This document shows positions 39,953 through 50,512 of a stretch of 64,000 nucleotides of DNA, one piece after another (position 1 is the stretch's first letter; each line of letters starts with the position of its first letter). Under the pieces are notes generated by a model. The model had not been told where the DNA came from, did not search any database, and saw only the letters and a program-made list of their open reading frames with translations. This DNA is from Bactericera cockerelli (taxonomy: Eukaryota; Arthropoda; Insecta; Hemiptera; Triozidae), in the NCBI GenBank assembly GCA_024516035.1, contig CM044955.1, positions 53,890,948 through 53,954,947 on the forward strand. The letters are read 5' to 3'. The translations under genes were made by a program, and so were the position numbers.

Positions 39953-41247
39953 TATACTACTGGAGTGGGAAGAATAGACGCTTTTTCTTCAACTTCACCA
40001 ATGGGTTTTTTCGGTGTTTTTGATTTTACAAGAGGCTCCAATTTCTCATACAAGAGAGGTTCAAAAATGAGATTTTTAATTTTCAAACCTATACCACTGT
40101 CCAACTCTTCAACTATATTCAACTTGATGTAGTTTTCAATTGTCTCATTCGAGATCTTAATTTGTTCTTTTATAGAGGTTATTTCCACATTCATTTTCTC
40201 CATTATTTCGTTGCGAAGTTGTGTTATAACTTTTTCTAAAATGTCATCCGTGATTTCACCGCCTTCACTCCAACATGAAAGAAATGCTGACAATATTTTC
40301 TCAGTATTGATTCTAGTAAGTAAATTATTTCGCAACTGTTGTAAAAATTTCTTTTTATTCAACTCTTGAAGAAGGAAATTATTGAAATTCTCAGTAAACA
40401 TAGTCGATAGTTCACTTCGAATTTTTGCTTTCTCTTCATCAACTTTTGTTTTAAATTCTGTTTCATGAACTGACAGCGATGATTTAATCATTTTAGTCAC
40501 TTCAGTTTTCAAACTTTTTTCTTTTGCACTAACAATATCCTTGAAATCAGACTCATGACTTTTTCTATAGTTGTAAAATGTTGTTGCGTATAGAGCTTTT
40601 TTGTCTAAAGTATTCAGATCTTTTCTCAATGCGTCAGTCAAACTATGAAATTGCTTATAATGTGCATTTACTGTATTTTTTAGTTCCAAAAGAGGCGTAA
40701 ACTTATTATCCAACTCCAGTATCCGTTTCGAAAGATCTTCTTTCACCTTGGCAAGGTCCACATTGATCTTCTGTTCTTTTACTCCAGCCTCAACAATGTA
40801 GTCATCAAATGTTTTTTTCAATGTAAATGTTGATTGAAAAATCTCATTATCCTGTTTTCTGTCTTGTTTCACTTCGTCTAATGCTGATTTCACGTCATTC
40901 ACATTTTTATCATTGATTGTTTTGTATTCGGAAAAGGTTTTCTGTTTCAAATAAGTTTTACTTGCCACATCTATTGGTAGAAAATTATTCTTACTGACGT
41001 AAAGTGATAAATTGTCAAATGTTTTTCTTTCAACAAAGTAAGATATCAACTTCTGAACATGTGATTGACGAGGAAATTCTCTCATAAATTTCTTTACTTC
41101 CTTCTCAGTTTGACTTTCAATTTCATTTTTGGATTTTTTTTTCTCTTCAGGTTGTTGTTGTTCTTGAATGTTATGTCTTTTTAATGCTCGTCTTATGACA
41201 TGATGGAGCTCACTCTCACCAAAATAGTTTACCGGATGATTCTTCAT
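39952..41247 (-). CDS. Coiled-coil protein, 431 aa
   Basis: Long heptad-like helices from about residue 40 to 370 (for example VKEDLSKRILELDNKFTPLLEL and TKMIKSSLSVHETEFKTKVDEE), very rich in Lys, Glu and Asp, with no Cys-rich domain, signal peptide or membrane segment. The C-terminal 60 residues look globular (ELDSGIGLKIKNLIFEPLLYEKLEPLV), then a Pro/Lys tail. Coupled by a one-base stop/start overlap to the integrase. It could be a fibre-like virion or structural protein; that is a guess from shape only. Confidence 0.75.
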   Translation of the reverse strand: MKNHPVNYFGESELHHVIRRALKRHNIQEQQQPEEKKKSKNEIESQTEKEVKKFMREFPRQSHVQKLISYFVERKTFDNLSLYVSKNNFLPIDVASKTYLKQKTFSEYKTINDKNVNDVKSALDEVKQDRKQDNEIFQSTFTLKKTFDDYIVEAGVKEQKINVDLAKVKEDLSKRILELDNKFTPLLELKNTVNAHYKQFHSLTDALRKDLNTLDKKALYATTFYNYRKSHESDFKDIVSAKEKSLKTEVTKMIKSSLSVHETEFKTKVDEEKAKIRSELSTMFTENFNNFLLQELNKKKFLQQLRNNLLTRINTEKILSAFLSCWSEGGEITDDILEKVITQLRNEIMEKMNVEITSIKEQIKISNETIENYIKLNIVEELDSGIGLKIKNLIFEPLLYEKLEPLVKSKTPKKPIGEVEEKASILPTPVV

Positions 41248-41274
41248 AACTAATTGTTTGATTCTGCATACAAA

Positions 41275-41688
41275 CTATTTATATCCTCTCCTTGTGGGCA
41301 CTTTGTAGGGGACACTTCTTTTGACGTTACTACTACTTGTTGTTGCTGTTGTAGTTTGAGGTTGCAAAACTCTCTCCTGCTCCAAGTTACTACTTGTTGT
41401 TGTTGTTGTAGTTTGAGGTTGTAAAACTCTCTCCTGGTCCAAGTTTGGCATTTCGAATAAAAATTCTTCCAAAACATTTCCTCCATTATCGACTGGTACA
41501 AAGTTATAGGTTGCTTCATTGACGGTATTTAGATCATTATTAGTTGGGATGGTGGGTTTTTTTTTCTTACCAATATAAGGTTTCTGGAAGAGCGGACGGA
41601 TATCGATTCCATGGTGGGTTAGCCAATACATCAAATGAATTGGTATGTCTTGTTTTTGACATTGGCATCCATCAATTTTACAAACCAT
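41275..41688 (-). CDS. Hypothetical protein, 137 aa, with duplicated Thr-rich motif
   Basis: N-terminal CKIDGCQCQKQ holds three closely spaced Cys. The C-terminal half has two copies of L(D/E)QERVLQPQ followed by Thr/Ser runs, a recent internal duplication of about 19 codons. It is probably the first gene of the minus-strand integrase block. Unknown function. Confidence 0.6.
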   Translation of the reverse strand: MVCKIDGCQCQKQDIPIHLMYWLTHHGIDIRPLFQKPYIGKKKKPTIPTNNDLNTVNEATYNFVPVDNGGNVLEEFLFEMPNLDQERVLQPQTTTTTTSSNLEQERVLQPQTTTATTSSSNVKRSVPYKVPTRRGYK

Positions 41689-41842
41689 TATAGATATAAA
41701 AAAACGAACTAAAATTCGCGAACCGCACTTGAGGTCACTAACTTTTCAACTGATTTCCAAGCTCAGACATTCAAAGTCACCTTGGATTTTCTTATCTTAT
41801 CTGTTGTAACGGTTAATCATATAATACCGGGTGGATTAACAC

Positions 41843-41850
41843 TATAAATA
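41843..41850 (+). promoter_or_regulatory. TATA-like element before the membrane protein gene
   Basis: TATAAATA, 31 bp before the ATG at 41881, a spacing like the 28619 box. Confidence 0.35.
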
Positions 41851-41880
41851 CTGGTGAAATAAACCGACTAGGCCTTAAAC

Positions 41881-42285
41881 ATGTTTCAACATGAGAATAG
41901 TAATGTTGCTACCCAGTTACTGCTGGCAGCTCGTGAGTACGGAATGTACTTGATCAGGAGATGTTTGATTTTTCAAAATGTTTCTTTCCTGGATCAGTAT
42001 GATGTGCACAGTTGGGAATCAAAAGCAAGACATTTAAAGTTAACTTACGATGATTGTACTGAAATTTCATCATCCAATGTATTCAATTGCACAGAGTACT
42101 TGATGGGTAATAATTATTCCATTAATTTCCTGTCTGCCTTGGAAACATTATGTACAACCATTGAAAATAACTCAAAAGAAGAAGAAAGAAATTGGTTCAT
42201 TCCAACTATAATCATCATATTATTGATGAGTGTTATTCTCCTTTTCATCATAATAAAAAGTAAAGTTATATGCAAAAAAGAATAA
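41881..42285 (+). CDS. Single-pass membrane protein, 134 aa
   Basis: Residues 105-125 (WFIPTIIIILLMSVILLFIII) form a clear transmembrane helix followed by a short basic tail (KSKVICKKE). There is no N-terminal signal peptide. The N-terminal domain has several Cys and N-glycosylation sequons (NVS, NCT, NYS, NNS), which would matter if it faces outside. It lies right inside the right terminal repeat, alone on its strand with its own TATA-like box. I do not recognise a family. Confidence 0.65.
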   Translation: MFQHENSNVATQLLLAAREYGMYLIRRCLIFQNVSFLDQYDVHSWESKARHLKLTYDDCTEISSSNVFNCTEYLMGNNYSINFLSALETLCTTIENNSKEEERNWFIPTIIIILLMSVILLFIIIKSKVICKKE

Positions 42286-42289
42286 ATAA

Positions 42290-43270
42290 ATTACGTCTAG
42301 CATCACCCTGTATATGTTTACTAGTCAAAAGAGAATCGTTGATATGGCGTGATCACTGGCTGAGGTCATGGGTCAAATTTGATAGCAACTGCCGGTTTGC
42401 ATGTTAACAATAGATAAGAAGAATTGAGTTGCAAAGTTAGAACTGATAAAGACCTTTAGTTAGCTTTTCTAGCTATGAATAAATTAGCATTTGACGAAAT
42501 AATATTATGCCGACTTGGTCTTTGTAATTTAATGTCAATCGCTAAGGCTGCAAATCCACAGGTCTATGGTTCGAATCCCAAATATAACAATGAAATATCA
42601 GTTCTCAGAGTCTACAGGTCAACACTTCGATTCCCACTATAAAAAGAATAAATAAGGTCTACAACCATCCTGTATATTTTGACTAAATCCACCCAGTATG
42701 AAATGGCTGGGGTCAAACATCATATGACCTAAGCCTGTTTACCTGAGGAGATAAGAAGAATTTAGTTGCAATGTTAGAACTGATAAAGACCTTTAGTTAG
42801 CTTTTCTAGCTATGAATAAATTAGCATTTGACGAAATAATATTATGCCGACAGTTCACAGGTCTATGGTTCGAATCCCAAAAATGTCGGAGGTTTTTTTT
42901 GTTGTTGTACAAATAATATCGCTTCAACTTGGACACTGAATTGAACACACACTTGGTCTTTGTAATTTAATGTCAATCGCTAAGGCTGCAAATCCGCAGG
43001 TCTATGGTTCGAATCCCAAATATAACAATGAAATATCAGTTCTTAGAGTCTACAGGTCAACACTTCGATTCCCACTATTGCGTAAATTCAACAAAACACA
43101 TAAACTGCCCTAGGGGGGCTGAAATTAAGCTGGGGGGGTGGAAGTGGTACCAAAAGATGCCGGTCGTCGAGGCGGTTCCAAAAATATATATTTCAGCAAA
43201 CCAACTTCAGCCGTTTGGATTTTACAGCCATTAGTTGTTATTGCATGAGACCAGTCTTTTATACACTACT
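42290..43270 (-). repeat. Polinton right terminal inverted repeat with internal duplication
   Basis: The outer part (about 42760-43270) mirrors the outer left repeat. The inner part (42290-42640) mirrors the inner left repeat but repeats sequence present again in the outer part. A diverged 80-120 bp junction lies between. Two to three GGTTCGAATCCC blocks occur. Confidence 0.88.
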
Positions 43271-43276
43271 AATGGG
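43271..43276. repeat. Polinton target-site duplication, right (AATGGG)
   Basis: AATGGG directly after the element's ACACTACT end. Confidence 0.92.
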
Positions 43277-43494
43277 AGAAACCATGAAATATTATGTAAC
43301 CTACTTGTATATTCAAGGACAGTTATTTATTTTAAATAGGTTGGTATATACCTATTTGAGGAAAATTGGGAAGAAAAAAAACTGATTCATACATACGTGT
43401 GACATCTACTCTGAAGTGATATAATAGGTAGATACGTATATTAAAAAGCTTACTGGAAAACTTATCATAGGGACAACACAAATATCTACATTAA

Positions 43495-43675
43495 ACTAAC
43501 CTAACCCACCCAGCCTCTGTTGGTACGGGAATAGCCAGCATCGAGTTGGAGCCTTGGGATCACCCACAAAGTCCTCAACTCGCTGAGCGTTGTTTAACTT
43601 CATGATCTTACCAGAACTGTGCTGGTGTGTTCAACATGTCGACGACGCGCGACGTGGGGCTAATTGGTCATTTTC
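43495..43675 (-). repeat. 5S-derived SINE (family F), diverged
   Basis: Reverse copy with CCCACCCAGCCT core remnant and GCGTTGTTTAACTTCATGATC, the 5S-like head. Confidence 0.75.
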
Positions 43676-43686
43676 TTCTAACGTAT

Positions 43687-44200
43687 TATCTAGGATTTAA
43701 AAGTAGGATCACACGATATAGTAGAGCGACATATACAATTATACATGTATGTAAATCTCCCTTGTCATAGCGTGTGATCGGTCTTTGTTTACATGACCAT
43801 AGAACTATTTATCTAGGATCTAAAGGTAGGATCACACGATATGGCAGAGCGACATATAGTATGGCAATCTCCCTTGCCATAGCGTGTGATCGGTCTTTGT
43901 TTACATCACCATAGAATTATTTGAGTCTATGGCGACAAGTTTTTGCTATGGTGCCATAGACGTATGGCAGGATTTATGGCATTCGTGACGTGAGTGCTTC
44001 ATCACACACATGGTCTACAATATGATATGGTGACGACTGGCAGGCTTGTCTATGCCAAGGGGGAAGACATACAATGCCATAGAGTTTTTTTGCCACATTA
44101 TATGGCATCGTGTGAGTGCCATATACTATAAGTGCCATTCGTTTTTTTTCTCGCCATAGAAAATATGGCATCTGTGCCATATAGTGTGATCCTACCTTAA
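43687..44200. mobile_element. Harbinger-like MITE with duplicated left end
   Basis: 43824-44197 has ends AGGTAGGATCACACGATATG and CATATAGTGTGATCCTACCT, flanked by TAA (43821-43823 and 44198-44200). A 3-bp TAA duplication fits PIF/Harbinger. The left flank plus the first 110 bp are duplicated in tandem with a 123-bp offset (43691 versus 43814). Many internal short hairpins around ATGGCA/TGCCAT. No ORF. Confidence 0.8.
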
Positions 44201-44324
44201 ACCCACGGCATCACGGCATGGTAGTGCGCCAAGGCAAGTTCCGGTTGACAGCACAAATCACACTTCTGAATGATATTGTAAAACACCAATTTAAATAAAT
44301 AAAATCTCGGAAATTGGCCAGCGT

Positions 44325-44660
44325 CGATGGCACGTTGAGTACACCAGTTCTAATTCAGTCACTGAAGTTAAGCAACGCCCAGTGAGGCTAAGACTTGGAT
44401 AGGTGACCATTCAATTTCGAACCTTCATGATGCTGGCTATTCCCGGACCCACACTCAGGCTCCGTGAGGATAATTTGAGTAGCTGGTCTGTGAGTTTCCA
44501 GTGAATGGAGGGTAAAACCCCCGTCGTGATATGACCATGCAGTGTTGAAAGTGACGCGCGTCGTTAAAACCAAAAATCCCGGCCCAACCAGACTGAGTGA
44601 GGTTAATGTGGTTAGCTGGTTTGTGAGAGTATGAAGGGTAAACCCCCCGTCTCGAGTGAC
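44325..44660 (+). repeat. 5S-derived SINE followed by a second partial core
   Basis: 5S-like head (CACTGAAGTTAAGCAACG), shared core and GTTAAAACC end at about 44575, then a second diverged core (GACTGAGTGAGGTTAATGTG). Confidence 0.8.
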
Positions 44661-45283
44661 CTAGATGTTAAAGAGATGTGCAGCAATGAAAAATCTTGGA
44701 ATATGTTTTCAAGTAAGAGTAAGACAATAAATAAAATACTTCTGATTTCTAACATTAGAAATTTCTCGGAAGTAAAATGTACATTATACATTTTTTTTTT
44801 AAATACAACATCAACACTTGTCAGCTTTTTAGGGCTAGAAAAGCAATTACAGATGCGAATATATTTGTTGTGTGTTTATGTACTTGTACAATCATATAAT
44901 ATAAAGGTAGGTATACATTACATACTGATAGCTTAAAATACATATCATGTAGATACTTTCGACCATATGAAAATATCAGTAGGTATTTCTTTTTCTCAAT
45001 TTTATCCCATGAATCAGAGTTTCCATTATAAAAATACATCATGAGTCATGACTTGACATGAGTTGAGAACAATCAATTATTATCATTGGCTCAGGTTTAG
45101 ATGATGTTACGGGTTACCGAGCAATAGACAATTGGGCCGATCAAAAACCATAAAGCAATTGAACCGGGTTCAAATTAGTTAAGGCTGGGGTAACTCTGCG
45201 AAAGATCTGCACCACCTAAACACACCCTGTGTGTTAACTAATTAAAACATAGCTGAAGTAGAGAGATTGAGTTTCAATTATTC
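44661..45283. other. Intron sequence, no feature recognised
   Basis: No gene or classifiable repeat seen. Confidence 0.4.
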
Positions 45284-45430
45284 GTTGGTGGTCAATTGGT
45301 TAAGCCGCTAGTTTAGTAATCCATGTAGCATAGGGACTCGTTGGTTCGAATCCCACCCAATGCCTGGATTTGTGAGTTCGCGTAATTTGTGACACTACGA
45401 TTGTGATTAACACAATTTGATTAAATAACC
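45284..45430 (+). repeat. Chimeric SINE: family C head, family B tail
   Basis: Head GGTGGTCAATTGGTTAAGCC...GGTTCGAATCCCACCC belongs to family C; the end ACTACGATTGTGATTAACAC belongs to family B. Confidence 0.7.
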
Positions 45431-45699
45431 ATTTTCATTACTTTTGTATATTTCTTGTTTTATACTTTGTATATGACTTTCTACTACAACAAGACATAGT
45501 GTACAGATAAATAAATTGATTTTAATTTTTTATCGTAAGGCTTTATTTTTACTACACATCTCAAAGTGAGAAGACATAATTATGTAATAAACTTGATCAG
45601 GAAATGTGATCAAGATTATTACATACAAACTTCACTATACATATGCGAGTATAAGTGTCTTTTATTATATCTATTATTCAGTATGAGTATCTCGCCCCA

Positions 45700-46345
45700 A
45701 ACATTAATCATTCATTCATTCTCTGAATGAACGCTATAAGCATACCATCAATCAGTCAATAATTCATTCACTGAATCCCTATGAGCATTTCATCCATCAT
45801 TCATTCATTCACTGACTGAACCCTATAAGCATACCATCGATCAGTCAATAATTCATTCACTGAATCCCTATAAGCATCACATCCATCATTCATTCACTGA
45901 CTGAACGCTACGAGCATATCATCGATCAGTCAATAGTTCACTCACTGAATCCCTATAAGCATCCCATCCATCATTCATTCATTCACTGACTGAACCCTAC
46001 AAGCATAACATCGATCAGTCAGTAATTCACTCACTGAATCCTTATAAGCATTTCATTATCATTCATTCACTGACTGAACCTTATAAGCATACCATGCCAT
46101 CGATCAGTCAATAATTCACTCAGTGAATGCCTATAAGCATTATTATTATTATTCAACAATTTAGATCAATCTTTATTTACAATTTTTATTAGCAACTTAT
46201 ATATATTATTAATCCCATCCATCATTAATTCATTCACTGACTGAACCCTATAAGCATACCATCGATCAGTCAATAATTCACTGACTGAGCCCTATAAGCA
46301 TACCATCCATCATTCATTCACTGACTGAACGCCGTATCTCTATTG
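45700..46345. repeat. Minisatellite, about 85-bp unit, roughly seven copies
   Basis: Repeated CATTCATTCACTGACTGAAC, CTATAAGCATACCATCGATC and AGTCAATAATTCACTCACTG blocks in regular order. An AT-rich stretch interrupts at about 46140-46215. Confidence 0.9.
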
Positions 46346-47400
46346 TGGTGTACCTGGATAGAAAAGATCATCCGAGTGATTCATGCGGGATCGTTAGTCA
46401 TAGACAATTAGTCGCCAACGCTGCAGCACTCCCTAGCCTAGCCTAATAATGCACTAGGTGAGATAGGTACCTGATCTCATTAACACACAGACATAGCCAC
46501 CATTAGCCAGTCAGTGTGCACTTCATATAGATATAGGTAGGCAATATGCACTATACAGATATAATAGGATGCAGACACCTGATATTAGTTTTAATCAACA
46601 TAATTATAGATACATTAAGTCAATCTGCATAAACGATTAAATGAAAATTAAATGTAGTGCATAAAGCATATACATATAAAAGGTATTTATATATGCGTTA
46701 GCATATACATATAAAAGGTAATTGTATATGCGTTATGAGTTATCAATACCTAACACTTAATTCAGATATAAGTTATCACTAACACTTAGATAAATATGCA
46801 TAATTATATACACCTGAAGTAAATCATCATTAACACACAGATATAGACACCTAATATCGTTGAAAAACATCAGGTATAGGTAACGATTCAATGTGCAATT
46901 TTGTGTATGTATGAATCATTCAACACAAATAAACACAGTCACTTTGCATTGAATAAACAAAGATAGAAACAGCTAATATGCATGACAGATACAAACACCT
47001 GAGTATGTATAGTTGTATAGGTACGAGGGGAGTGAGAAATGGATCAGACATACCCCATCACTCAATGGGCGTAACATATAAGTAAAACATGGAAACAAAG
47101 TCATATGAACAATAAAAGTATAGTATGTTAGCTGACACTGATTGTATCAGACAGACACGGCGAAAACTGAGTTACGAGAGCTCCTTATCATAATGAACTA
47201 AGATGACTTAACGTAAATTGTTATATTTTTTATAACATTATTGTTAACCAACTTTAACACAAAGTATATCTAAGAATTATTTATTAGTCTACTGACACTA
47301 ACCAATATTCATGACATACTGCACATTGCAATAACATTATCTGTTGACCAAGGACTTTTGATCAGTTCCATTCCTAACTTTCATCCAATAACCTAAGTTT
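46346..47400. other. AT-rich intron with a 35-bp duplication
   Basis: GCATATACATATAAAAGGTA...TATATGCGTTA occurs twice in tandem at 46667-46736. No gene seen. Confidence 0.5.
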
Positions 47401-47401
47401 A

Positions 47402-47618
47402 TCCTGGTAGTCAAGTGGTTAACGTGCTAGTCTAATTTTTTTGTCGGCTCGGGGGATCGATTCAACTCTTTTTTTTATATATATAATGTAATATTGACAA
47501 TTACCTGTCATTTTGTTTAATTTTAATTTTATTTCAATTTATTTGTAATTTTTTGTACTGCTTTGCTTTCGTGAAATGGGAGCTTCCCCCGTCGATTTAG
47601 TAAAATAAAATAAAAAAA
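47402..47618 (+). repeat. SINE family C/D head fragments and LINE-type tail
   Basis: GGTAGTCAAGTGGTTAACGTG head, then GTCGGCTCGGGGGATCGATTC, a T-rich stretch and AAAATAAAATAAAA ending just before exon 2. Confidence 0.55.
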
Positions 47619-47623
47619 CTCAC

Positions 47624-47843
47624 CTGGTAGAAGCTATGGAAGTTCCGCTCGCCCGCCTGCTGCAGGATGACCCGGGACTTCTCCAGCAGATAGTTCCTGA
47701 TGTCGCCCCCCATGGGGTCCCCCTTGAAGTCGAAGTGAATGTCCATGTACTTGCCGAACCGGGACGAGTTGTCGTTCCTGTTGGTCTTGGCGTTGCCGAA
47801 CGCCTCCAAGATGGCGTTCGATTGGAGGAGAACATTCTTGACT
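47624..47843 (-). CDS. Myo1D: Myosin ID exon 2 (switch I)
   Basis: Contains [20 protein letters not shown], the switch I signature N.NSSRFGK that binds nucleotide, then [13 protein letters not shown] and [24 protein letters not shown]. The [19 protein letters not shown] form is typical of class I myosins. It completes an Arg codon from exon 1 and ends in phase 0. The following intron (transcript sense) is 26.5 kb. Confidence 0.97.
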
Positions 47844-47858
47844 CTGAAAAACAAAGAA

Positions 47859-48127
47859 TGTGAAGTGGTCAATCTCTTGAAGGAGAAATAATTCGACAAG
47901 GTGAAGTGGTCAATCTCCTGTAGGAGAAATAATTTGACAAGGTGAAGTGGTCAATCTCCTGTAGGAGAAATAATTTGACAAGGTGAAGTGGTCAATCTCC
48001 TGTAGGAGAAATAATTTGACAAGGTGAAGTGGTCAATCTCCTGTAGGAAAAATAATTTGACAAGGTGAAGTGGTCAATCTCCTGTAGGAGAAATAATTTG
48101 ACAAGGTGAAGTGGTCAATCTCCTTTT
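47859..48127. repeat. 41-bp minisatellite, about six copies
   Basis: GTGAAGTGGTCAATCTCCTG landmarks at 47901, 47942 and 47983 and onward, 41 bp apart. It lies directly at the acceptor side of exon 2. Confidence 0.92.
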
Positions 48128-48229
48128 TTTTCTTTTTTTTCAACAAATACTTGAAATATATTTATTTATATATAATCATTTCCTTCCTTTTTAATCACAA
48201 AGTTTCAGTAGGGTCCTGAGTGCGTTAGC

Positions 48230-48955
48230 ATGTGTTGGAACCTCCTGTAGGAGAAATAATTCGACAAGTTGATTGAAGCTGTCTTTTTAGGTGAAATAGC
48301 AACAACAACATCAAAAACAAGAGTTTATCTCACTCTCTTGTTCTTTCGACTAAAGAGAGGCACAAAATAATATTACCATTGACCATAGTTAAAAGCATCG
48401 ATATCTCGTCTTGTGGTCCCGCCTCCAAGAATTTCTAAATCACACCGTTTTAGTTTGAAAATAGCTATCGTTCAAGTATCCATTATTGTTTTTACAATGA
48501 CCTCATTGGTCATTAATGATAATAACACTCGACCCTATGTTTGATTAATATCGGCTCCACTTTCGGAATTTAATTGAATGACTCTCATATGTCTCATATT
48601 TTCTTTCTTAAATCGATTTATTAAAAGCTTTCCAAAACAATCAATTAATAAACATTAACATAACTCACAAAGAATCACTTATTTACAAAATAGTGCCTAA
48701 TTGCCCCTAATGTATTCAATTTAATTTCTTAATGACCAGCTTTCGTGGCTTTGATTGAGAAACGTCAAAAAACTTAATGAGTGTTTCTACAATGTGTGTT
48801 TTGATTGATTGGTTTTTAGAATGAATCATTTTATTTGAAAGGATCTCAAAGAGCTGTAATTTTCAGTTTGGCAACTTTAGCGTTTCTGACTGCTACATAC
48901 CTGGTACTTTAACTATGTGCTAAATTTTGCGTCACTGTACTTCATGATAATCTTC
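48230..48955. other. Intron sequence, no feature recognised
   Basis: One stray copy of the 41-bp unit near 48240-48265; otherwise nothing identified. Confidence 0.45.
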
Positions 48956-49362
48956 CCTCACCCAGCCTGAGTGGGGCCTCACTCACCTCTCAATCTCCTG
49001 TCTCCCACCCAGATTGGTGACGGCCGCAATGTACTTCAACATAATCTTCCCTCACCCAGCCTGAGTGGGGCCTCACTCACCTCTCAATCTCCTGTCTCCC
49101 GCCCAGATTGGTCACGGCGGCAATGTACTTCATGATAATCTTCCCTCACCCAGCCTGAGTGGGGCCTCACTCACCTCTCAATCTCCTGTCTCCCACCCAG
49201 ATTGGTGACGGCCGCAATGTACTTCAACATAATCTTCCCTCACCCAGCCTGAGTGGGGCCTCACTCACCTCTCAATCTCCTGTCTCCCGCCCAGATTGGT
49301 CACGGCGGCAATGTACTTCATGATAATCTTCCCTCACCCAGCCTGAGTGGGGCCTCACTCAC
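48950..49362 (-). repeat. 94-bp ladder of exon 1 donor boundary (four extra copies)
   Basis: Donor GT positions lie at 48986, 49080, 49174, 49268 and the true 49362, exactly 94 bp apart. Each unit holds about 64 nt of exon 1's 3' end plus about 30 bp of intron that matches the F/G SINE core (GGCCCCACTCAGGCTGGGTG). 94 is not a multiple of 3. Confidence 0.95.
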
Positions 49363-49558
49363 CTCTCAATCTCCTGTCTCCCACCCAGATTGGTCACGGC
49401 CGCAATGTACTTCATGATGATTTTGGAAGCCTCGGTTTTCCCGCTCCCGGATTCGCCACTGATGACGATGCAGGTATCGCGCCCCCGCGCCTTCATGCCT
49501 CTGTGCGCCGCGTCTGCTATGGCGTAGATATGCGGCGCATTCTCGAACATCTCCCGGC
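49363..49558 (-). CDS. Myo1D: Myosin ID exon 1 seen in window (P-loop)
   Basis: Encodes [20 protein letters not shown], then [20 protein letters not shown], the Walker A P-loop that binds ATP, and [18 protein letters not shown]. This is about residues 65-130 of a class I myosin. The exon starts in the middle of a codon after an AG acceptor, so at least one upstream coding exon of about 65 residues must exist. I see none on the minus strand between 49559 and 64000, so it probably lies outside. Class I myosins are single-headed actin motors linking membrane to the cortex; the myosin ID type sets left-right asymmetry in flies. Confidence 0.96.
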
Positions 49559-50284
49559 CTGGGGACCAGAGGAACAGGAAGGCACATTTTTAAGAAAGTC
49601 AAAGAAAAAAGTGAGTATTTTTTTACTTTCCTTATCCTAAAGAAAGGAAAGTAATTAAGAAAGTGGATGGAAAAAACACTTACTTTACTGATTAAAAAAA
49701 AAAAAAAACCGAAATTGAAACCTAAATTTATACGTACTGCTCAGTTATAATATGATTCAGACCAGTATATCATTCACAAGTGTTACTTATGTCACATTTA
49801 ATCCGCCTCACTAAAATTTGCCATACTCGACACTTGAACCACCAACCCTAAGTTTACAATTCTGATATCTCAACAATCGACTACTAAGATTTAAAAAATA
49901 TGCAAATAAAAAACCATGAGTACATGATAAGAACTTGTTCTCACAAGGTATTATTTCGAGAATTTATCATTCTCAAGAAACGTTCCAACATCATGACGAC
50001 AAATTTATGCAAGATCTGTCGTCTCCGCTATTTATTTTGCAATATACATCAACACGTATAGTAACAATAAACTATAATATTTCGCATAAAGACGTTCAAT
50101 ATAGGACATCAATCGCGACTGTAAAAAGTTGAGGTTAGAAGCAAAAGAGTTGCTGCATCAAAGTTGACATTGCGGCAAAGTTGACTCACTGCCAGGAGGG
50201 TGTACTTTAAGAACTAACATACAGGATGACTATACGTTTTATTTTTTCATAACTAATTATCCCATCTCACAAATGACCTGAGAA
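49559..50284. other. Intron sequence with a MITE end
   Basis: ACTTTCCTTATCC at 49628 matches the end of the 19151 MITE. No upstream myosin exon is recognised. Confidence 0.5.
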
Positions 50285-50500
50285 TCCTGATATAATAATA
50301 ATAATATCGCCTTATTTATACTGCCCGATTAGGACTATTTAAGTCCCATTAATCCAGCAGTAAGCCCAATACATATTATTATGTGGTAAAAATCCCACAT
50401 GGGAGGATAACTTGTCATGTCCCGGCTGGGTTTTGAACCCGCGACCTCTGGAATCTCTGGATTCACAGAGTGCCGCCTTTACCACTGAGCTACTGGGACA
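50285..50500 (-). repeat. SINE family A copy
   Basis: Reverse copy with B box, A box and ATT-rich end. Confidence 0.9.
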
Positions 50501-50512
50501 GACTGTTATAGT

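Larger units (their letters stand above)
25837..43270. mobile_element. Complete Maverick/Polinton (adintovirus-like) element
   Basis: 17,434 bp with 6-bp target-site duplications, long terminal inverted repeats and the full diagnostic gene set: retrovirus-type integrase, protein-primed family B DNA polymerase, packaging ATPase, adenain-like protease, major and minor capsid proteins. It sits in the 26.5-kb intron between myosin exons 2 and 3. Most ORFs are open, but the polymerase and one small ORF have a frameshift each, so this copy is probably young but not autonomous. Base composition is more AT-rich than the host exons. Confidence 0.97.

Noticed and set aside
48950..49362. Regular repeat-spacer look suggesting a CRISPR array
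   Set aside because: The 94-bp units are continuous tandem copies of an exon edge without unique spacers, in a eukaryotic gene.
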